DNA of 42,621 nt, taken from an uncultured Acidimicrobiales bacterium (GTDB lineage Bacteria; Actinomycetota; Acidimicrobiia; Acidimicrobiales; SHLQ01). The position numbers and the translations under genes were made by a program. The first letter of the stretch is position 1; each line of letters opens with the position of its first letter. This document shows, piece after piece, positions 39,159-42,621 of the stretch. The notes below the pieces were generated by a model. The model made no database searches. It was not told where the DNA came from and saw only the letters and a list, made by a program, of their open reading frames with translations. The stretch spans positions 1 through 42,621 of the forward strand of contig CALHXU010000090.1 of NCBI GenBank assembly GCA_938040365.1, in the 5' to 3' direction.

Positions 39159-40152
39159 CGCTGCTTCGGCCACCGATCGCTTCGCGGGATATACCGCGCT
39201 TGTTCTTGCACACGAACCCGACGGGCCGGCAGGTCAGGTCGGCGTGCGGCTGGAACAACGCGGCTTTACCGTTCATACCCACGTCATCACGTCGGATTAC
39301 GACAACCCGCAAGACTTCGAGCCGTGGCCCGACCTTTCCGACTATGACCTCGTTCTTCCGATGGGTTCGGTGCGGTCGCTCACCAGGAAAGACGAAGCCG
39401 ACTGGCTCGAGGCAGAGATAGCCGACCTCGCTGCCGCCCACGATGCCGGGACGCCGATCCTCGGCGTGTGCTTTGGCGGACAACTCATCACCGAAGCGCT
39501 CGGCGGTTCGATAGAACCAGCCCCTTCGGCCACGATTGGCTGGCGGCCGATCGGTGATGGCCGGGATGGCCCGAACCCCGCTGGACCCGGACCGTGGATG
39601 CACTGGCACCACGACCGCATGGTTCCGCCCGAGGGCGTTGACGTGTTGGCCGAGACCGACGAGGCAGTGCAAATAATTCGATCTGGGACGACGGTCGGCA
39701 CCCAGTTCCACCCAGAGGTCGATGTTGCACATATTGCCGAGTGGGGCAACGGCGCTCCCCAGGAGTATCTCGACGAGCACGGGATCGACTTCCCAGCGGT
39801 GCTCGCCGAAGTTGCCGAAAACGAAGCGCGAAACATCGAACAGTGCGCCGCTTTTGTCGACTGGTACCTCGACACGGTTGCCTTCCCCGAGGCCGCCGTA
39901 ACCGGAGGCGCCGAATCCAACAGCAACGGCAGTACTACAGAGGAGAGTGCGATGGGGTTCAAAGTTGTCGTCGACTACGAGATGTGTGAGGGCAATGCCA
40001 TGTGCCTCGACGTCGCCCCTGAGGTCTTCGATCTCGATGATGAGGACGTCGTTGTTCTGCTCACCGATTCGCCAGGGGAAGCTCTGCGCGAAAAGGTTGC
40101 TTCAGCGGTCGAACGGTGCCCAAAGCAGGCGCTGTCGATTTCTGAATCGTGA
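39148..40152 (+). CDS. Fusion of a class I glutamine amidotransferase domain (GATase-C) with a C-terminal ferredoxin
   Basis: A 334-aa protein overlapping the dioxygenase end by 11 bases. Residues 10-245 are a GATase domain with nucleophile C108 (LGVCFGGQ), H188 and E190 (GTQFHPE), paralogous to GATase-B. After a Ser/Asn/Gly/Thr/Glu linker (253-267) the frame continues without a stop into a ferredoxin of about 66 residues with C280 and C286 (YEMCEGNAMC) and C324 (VERCPKQAL). The ferredoxin half has its own ATG (39952, M269) preceded by GAGGAGAG, so a free ferredoxin may also be made. Roles would be hydrolysis of a gamma-glutamyl amide and electron supply to P450s. Confidence 0.85.
   Translation: MSPNAASATDRFAGYTALVLAHEPDGPAGQVGVRLEQRGFTVHTHVITSDYDNPQDFEPWPDLSDYDLVLPMGSVRSLTRKDEADWLEAEIADLAAAHDAGTPILGVCFGGQLITEALGGSIEPAPSATIGWRPIGDGRDGPNPAGPGPWMHWHHDRMVPPEGVDVLAETDEAVQIIRSGTTVGTQFHPEVDVAHIAEWGNGAPQEYLDEHGIDFPAVLAEVAENEARNIEQCAAFVDWYLDTVAFPEAAVTGGAESNSNGSTTEESAMGFKVVVDYEMCEGNAMCLDVAPEVFDLDDEDVVVLLTDSPGEALREKVASAVERCPKQALSISES
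39940..39954 (+). promoter_or_regulatory. Internal ribosome-binding site and in-frame start for a stand-alone ferredoxin
   Basis: GAGGAGAG followed by TGCG and ATG (39952-39954) lies inside the GATase-ferredoxin frame, exactly where a separate ferredoxin gene would begin (MGFKVVVDYEMC). It suggests a former gene boundary or dual translation. Confidence 0.6.
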
Positions 40153-40160
40153 GTGGGTCG

Positions 40161-41348
40161 ATGGAATCTATTGCAGTCATCGGGGCATCACTCGCAGGCC
40201 TGCGTGCAACCGAAGCGCTTCGTAGAGAAGGTTTCGAAGGCGAACTTCATCTCGTTGGTGATGAGGGTGAGTTGCCCTATGACCGGCCGCCACTCTCGAA
40301 GAAAGTGCTCGATGGTGAGAGGAATGTTGAAGAGACCGGCCTTGTCACCAACGAGGCGCTCGACGATTTGAACGTCACCCGCCATCTCAACGACACTGCC
40401 GTCTCTCTCGACAGCGCGACGCTTGTAGTCACGCTCGGATCGGGTCGTGAGCTCGATGTCGACGGGGTAATCATCGCTACCGGTGCGCGGGCGCGGACGA
40501 TCCCAACCGAACTCGACGGGGTGTACGCGCTTCGGACAATGGCCGACTCAGCTGCGATCGCGGCGGCCTTCGACGCTGCGCCTTCCCGAGTCGTGATCGT
40601 CGGCGCTGGCTTTATCGGAGCCGAAGTCGCTGCCGCAGCTCGGGGTCGCGGTCTCGACGTAACTCTGGTCGAGATGGCCAACGCGCCGTTCGAGCGGGTG
40701 CTGGGTGCCGAAGTTGGCCAGGTAGTGGCTGATATCCATTCCGAACATGGAGTCGATTTACGGACCGGTGTTGGGCAAAGGGCCTTTCACGGCGACGGAT
40801 CGATCGAAGCGGTCGAGCTCACCGATGGATCTTCGATCGACGCCGACCTTGTCGTCGTCGGGGTCGGCGCGATCCCAAATGCCGAATGGCTCGAGGGCAG
40901 CGGCCTCACCATCGATGATGGCGTTCAATGTGACGAGACATTGTCGGCTGCTCCAGGCGTCGTCGCTATTGGAGACGTGGCGAATTGGTACAACCCTCGC
41001 TTTGATGCGCGCATGCGCGTCGAACATTGGGAGAACGCAATCATCTCCGGTCAGCATGGGGCGAAGCGTCTGTTACATGGCGAGGCTGCCGGGGCCTATG
41101 ACCCGGTGCCGTGGTTCTGGAGCGATCAGTACGACCACAAACTTCAGCTCGCCGGGCGCACTGCCGGCTACAACAGCTTCGAGATTGTCGAGGGCGACGT
41201 CGAGAGCCGCCGCTTTGTTGCGCTCTATGGCCGCGATGGTGTTTTCACCGGCGTCTTTGGCATGAGCCGTCCCCGCCACGTCATCAAGTACCGCCAGCTC
41301 ATCGCCGCCGGCGCGACGTGGGCCGAGGCGCTCGCCGCCGAAATCTAG
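40161..41348 (+). CDS. NAD(P)H-dependent ferredoxin reductase (FAD, rubredoxin/ferredoxin reductase type)
   Basis: A 395-aa flavoprotein. FAD-binding GASLAGLRATEALR at the N-terminus, ELPYDRPPLSKKVL, the NAD(P)-binding VIVGAGFIGAEVAAAARGRGLDVTLVE, and VVAIGDVANWYNP near the C-terminus are diagnostic of oxygenase-coupled reductases. It would reduce the two ferredoxin modules and thereby all four P450s. The start is ATG 40161; a GTG at 40149 overlapping the ferredoxin stop (GTGA) is an alternative. It is the last gene of the island. Confidence 0.93.
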   Translation: MESIAVIGASLAGLRATEALRREGFEGELHLVGDEGELPYDRPPLSKKVLDGERNVEETGLVTNEALDDLNVTRHLNDTAVSLDSATLVVTLGSGRELDVDGVIIATGARARTIPTELDGVYALRTMADSAAIAAAFDAAPSRVVIVGAGFIGAEVAAAARGRGLDVTLVEMANAPFERVLGAEVGQVVADIHSEHGVDLRTGVGQRAFHGDGSIEAVELTDGSSIDADLVVVGVGAIPNAEWLEGSGLTIDDGVQCDETLSAAPGVVAIGDVANWYNPRFDARMRVEHWENAIISGQHGAKRLLHGEAAGAYDPVPWFWSDQYDHKLQLAGRTAGYNSFEIVEGDVESRRFVALYGRDGVFTGVFGMSRPRHVIKYRQLIAAGATWAEALAAEI

Positions 41349-41358
41349 AGTTGTCGAA

Positions 41359-41712
41359 CTAGTAGGTCTCGTAACGGGCGGAAAGCATCGACATATCGTC
41401 GGGGTCGCCGGTGAGCACGAAGGTGCCGAGCATTTCTGCGACGACAACGAGATGGGCGTCCACCACGTCTGCGGTTTCGGAATCGGCGAGCTTGAGGCCT
41501 ACCGATACGGCGTCGTCGAGTGCGTGTATCTCGAAGTTCCGTAACGCCCTTGCGAGGTTGGCTTGGCGTCTTGGCTGTCGCCAGACTTGAGCAAGCACGG
41601 GGTGTGTGGTGTGCAGCTCGCCTCCGCGTTCGAGGTTTCGCTTCACCAATGCCCAGAGCCGCGAATTGACGCGCTCTCCGTCGACGATGAATGGTGTGGC
41701 ATCGACGATCAC
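41359..41712 (-). CDS. vapC: PIN-domain toxin (VapC-like ribonuclease)
   Basis: A 117-aa PIN domain. The first acidic residue is in MIVDATPFIVD, and the later acidic cluster is in TADVVDAHLVVVAEMLGTFVLTGDPDDMSML, as expected for the Mg-dependent RNase site. VapC toxins cut specific tRNAs or rRNA when the antitoxin is lost. The start overlaps the antitoxin stop by 4 bases, so both are coupled. It converges on the reductase gene 10 bases away. Confidence 0.87.
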   Translation of the reverse strand: MIVDATPFIVDGERVNSRLWALVKRNLERGGELHTTHPVLAQVWRQPRRQANLARALRNFEIHALDDAVSVGLKLADSETADVVDAHLVVVAEMLGTFVLTGDPDDMSMLSARYETY

Positions 41713-41954
41713 GCTTGCAGCCCCTGACGATCGAGTACTTGATCGGCCCAGTCCAAATGCTCTTGATCGATAGGGCCTTGCTCATCTTCCCAAGTAGCGA
41801 TGAGCCCGAGCATGGCCTGACGCCGACGCCGTCGTTGCACCTCGGCGAGAAGAGATCTCTTGATGGCGAGGGTCTTCGTGCCATCAAGCTGCATCAGTTC
41901 GGCGAGCGCTGCTTCCATTTCGTCGTCGAAATTGATTGTCGTCTTTGTTGCCAT
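41709..41954 (-). CDS. vapB: Antitoxin, ribbon-helix-helix VapB-like
   Basis: An 81-aa protein. MATKTTINFDDEMEAALAEL fits a ribbon-helix-helix DNA-binding N-terminus, followed by an Arg-rich helix (LLAEVQRRRRRQAML) and a toxin-binding tail. No Shine-Dalgarno is seen before the ATG; a TACCAT hexamer lies 7-12 bases upstream, so a leaderless transcript is likely. The start codon is inside the proximal arm of a perfect inverted repeat, in line with autorepression by the toxin-antitoxin complex. Confidence 0.85.
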   Translation of the reverse strand: MATKTTINFDDEMEAALAELMQLDGTKTLAIKRSLLAEVQRRRRRQAMLGLIATWEDEQGPIDQEHLDWADQVLDRQGLQA

Positions 41955-41989
41955 ATTTGTATGGTATCAGTGCCACACAAATATGGCAA
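41948..41989. promoter_or_regulatory. Perfect 13-bp inverted repeat: putative VapBC operator
   Basis: TTGCCATATTTGT (41948-41960) and ACAAATATGGCAA (41977-41989) are perfect inverted copies separated by 16 bases. The antitoxin start codon (41954-41952) and its probable -10 region lie within. The rest of 41990-42204 shows no gene. Confidence 0.75.
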
Positions 41990-42204
41990 AAGTGTTGATG
42001 CTGCGCTGGTGGTAGGCAGGTAGCGGTCTGTTTCCCAGTCGTTGCGCATTACGGGCGCGACGATGTCTTATCTCGAGCCGTAGCGACCGGCCGTCGCGTC
42101 ACGTCGTAAAATACCCATCAGGTATCTGACCTTGGGCGTCGTGATATGTGACCTTGACGGCCGAGATCTAGCTTGGTTTTTCGTTTCTGGGCCGTTCGCC
42201 GACC

Positions 42205-42621
42205 TCATTCGCGGGGCGTAATTCCTGGGGGCTCAAAACTTTGTGCCCGTGCGATTTGAGGCCGTTGATCGGCGCGAGGCCGTTGGTGCGGGATCTCGTC
42301 GGGGGTTGCTTGTCTGAGTTCCCAGCCGCCGTTGGCGTTGCGGAACAGTGTTTGGTTGGTGTCGTGGATGAAGTGGTGGCAGTCGGTGCATACCAACGCC
42401 ATGTCTTCGATGTTGGTTTCGCCTTCGCGAGGTGCGTTCCACGGGATCAGGTGGTGGGCCTCGCACTCGCTGATGTCGGCACGACAGCGGACGCATCCTC
42501 TGTCTCGTGCGATGAGGCCACGGATTTGTGCAGGCGTGGCGTAGCGGTGCTCGCGTCCGTGGTGGATGACTTCGCCGTCGGCGTCGAACACGGTCGCGGC
42601 GATCGTGCCGTTGCAGGCGTA
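42205..42621 (-). CDS. DUF222/13E12-type HNH endonuclease-family protein, C-terminal part (cut by window edge)
   Basis: The minus-strand frame is open from the right edge to TGA at 42207-42205 and gives 139 residues. YACNGTIAATVFDADGEVIHHGREHRYATPAQIRGLIARD leads into an HNH site: CVRCRADISECEAHHLIPW, then NIEDMALVCTDCHHFIHD with the zinc-binding Cys pairs and catalytic His. This arrangement is typical of the actinobacterial DUF222 plus HNH family, which is abundant and often repeated in these genomes. The DUF222 part lies outside the window. Function is unproven; some copies are linked to mobile DNA. Confidence 0.88.
   Translation of the reverse strand, partial: YACNGTIAATVFDADGEVIHHGREHRYATPAQIRGLIARDRGCVRCRADISECEAHHLIPWNAPREGETNIEDMALVCTDCHHFIHDTNQTLFRNANGGWELRQATPDEIPHQRPRADQRPQIARAQSFEPPGITPRE

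Noticed and set aside
41990-42204. Search for a tRNA, attachment site or small gene next to the toxin-antitoxin pair
   Set aside because: No cloverleaf, direct-repeat end or plausible reading frame could be supported here.

Overview
The window (about 42.6 kb, high GC, frequent GTG starts, tightly overlapping ATGA/TGATG gene junctions) looks like the chromosome of an actinobacterium, most likely a marine or aquatic Acidimicrobiia-type organism. The pointers are the heliorhodopsin gene, the DUF222-type HNH protein, the many CYP125-like cytochromes P450, MarR regulators and LIV-type transporter, and the OmpA/BON lipoprotein resembling mycobacterial ArfA. This placement is inference from gene content; no rRNA or tRNA gene was seen.

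Positions 1-11.6 kb are a mixed housekeeping region. It holds the 5' end of an ECF sigma factor gene (cut by the left edge), a small lipoprotein, prephenate dehydratase (with a relic of a second pheA 3' end nearby), larB-larC (lactate racemase cofactor synthesis) followed by a metallo-beta-lactamase-fold hydrolase, two zinc-ribbon proteins, a coiled-coil protein, ppnP and a DUF2200 gene, an OmpA-family lipoprotein, a YbjN/CesT-like protein, a heliorhodopsin, a cupin, a gamma-glutamylcyclotransferase-like protein and a Crp/FNR regulator. Short palindromic elements of one family lie around the heliorhodopsin and the next genes.

Positions 11.7-41.35 kb are one large catabolic island. It contains four cytochromes P450, two ferredoxin modules and a ferredoxin reductase. 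It also contains a PuuA/GlnT-like glutamine synthetase paralogue, three class I glutamine amidotransferase-fold hydrolases (one fused to a ferredoxin), a class III aminotransferase, two aldehyde dehydrogenases and a zinc alcohol dehydrogenase. Completing it are two acyl-CoA dehydrogenases, a CaiB-type CoA transferase, an acetoacetate-decarboxylase-like protein, a LigB/HpaD-type extradiol dioxygenase, a fumarylacetoacetase-family hydrolase and a LIV-type ABC importer. Two paralogous MarR regulators sit inside it. A shared palindrome, GTTnGGnnCCnAAC with mismatches, occurs in six of its intergenic regions, which suggests one regulon. The inferred scheme is: import of an amine- or amide-containing, possibly aromatic, compound; gamma-glutamylation of the amine; P450 oxidation; removal of glutamate by the amidotransferase-fold hydrolases; then aldehyde, CoA-ester and ring-cleavage steps. 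The substrate cannot be read from the sequence.

Positions 41.36-42.6 kb carry a VapBC-type toxin-antitoxin pair with a perfect inverted repeat over the antitoxin start codon, and the 3' part of a DUF222/HNH endonuclease-family gene cut by the right edge.
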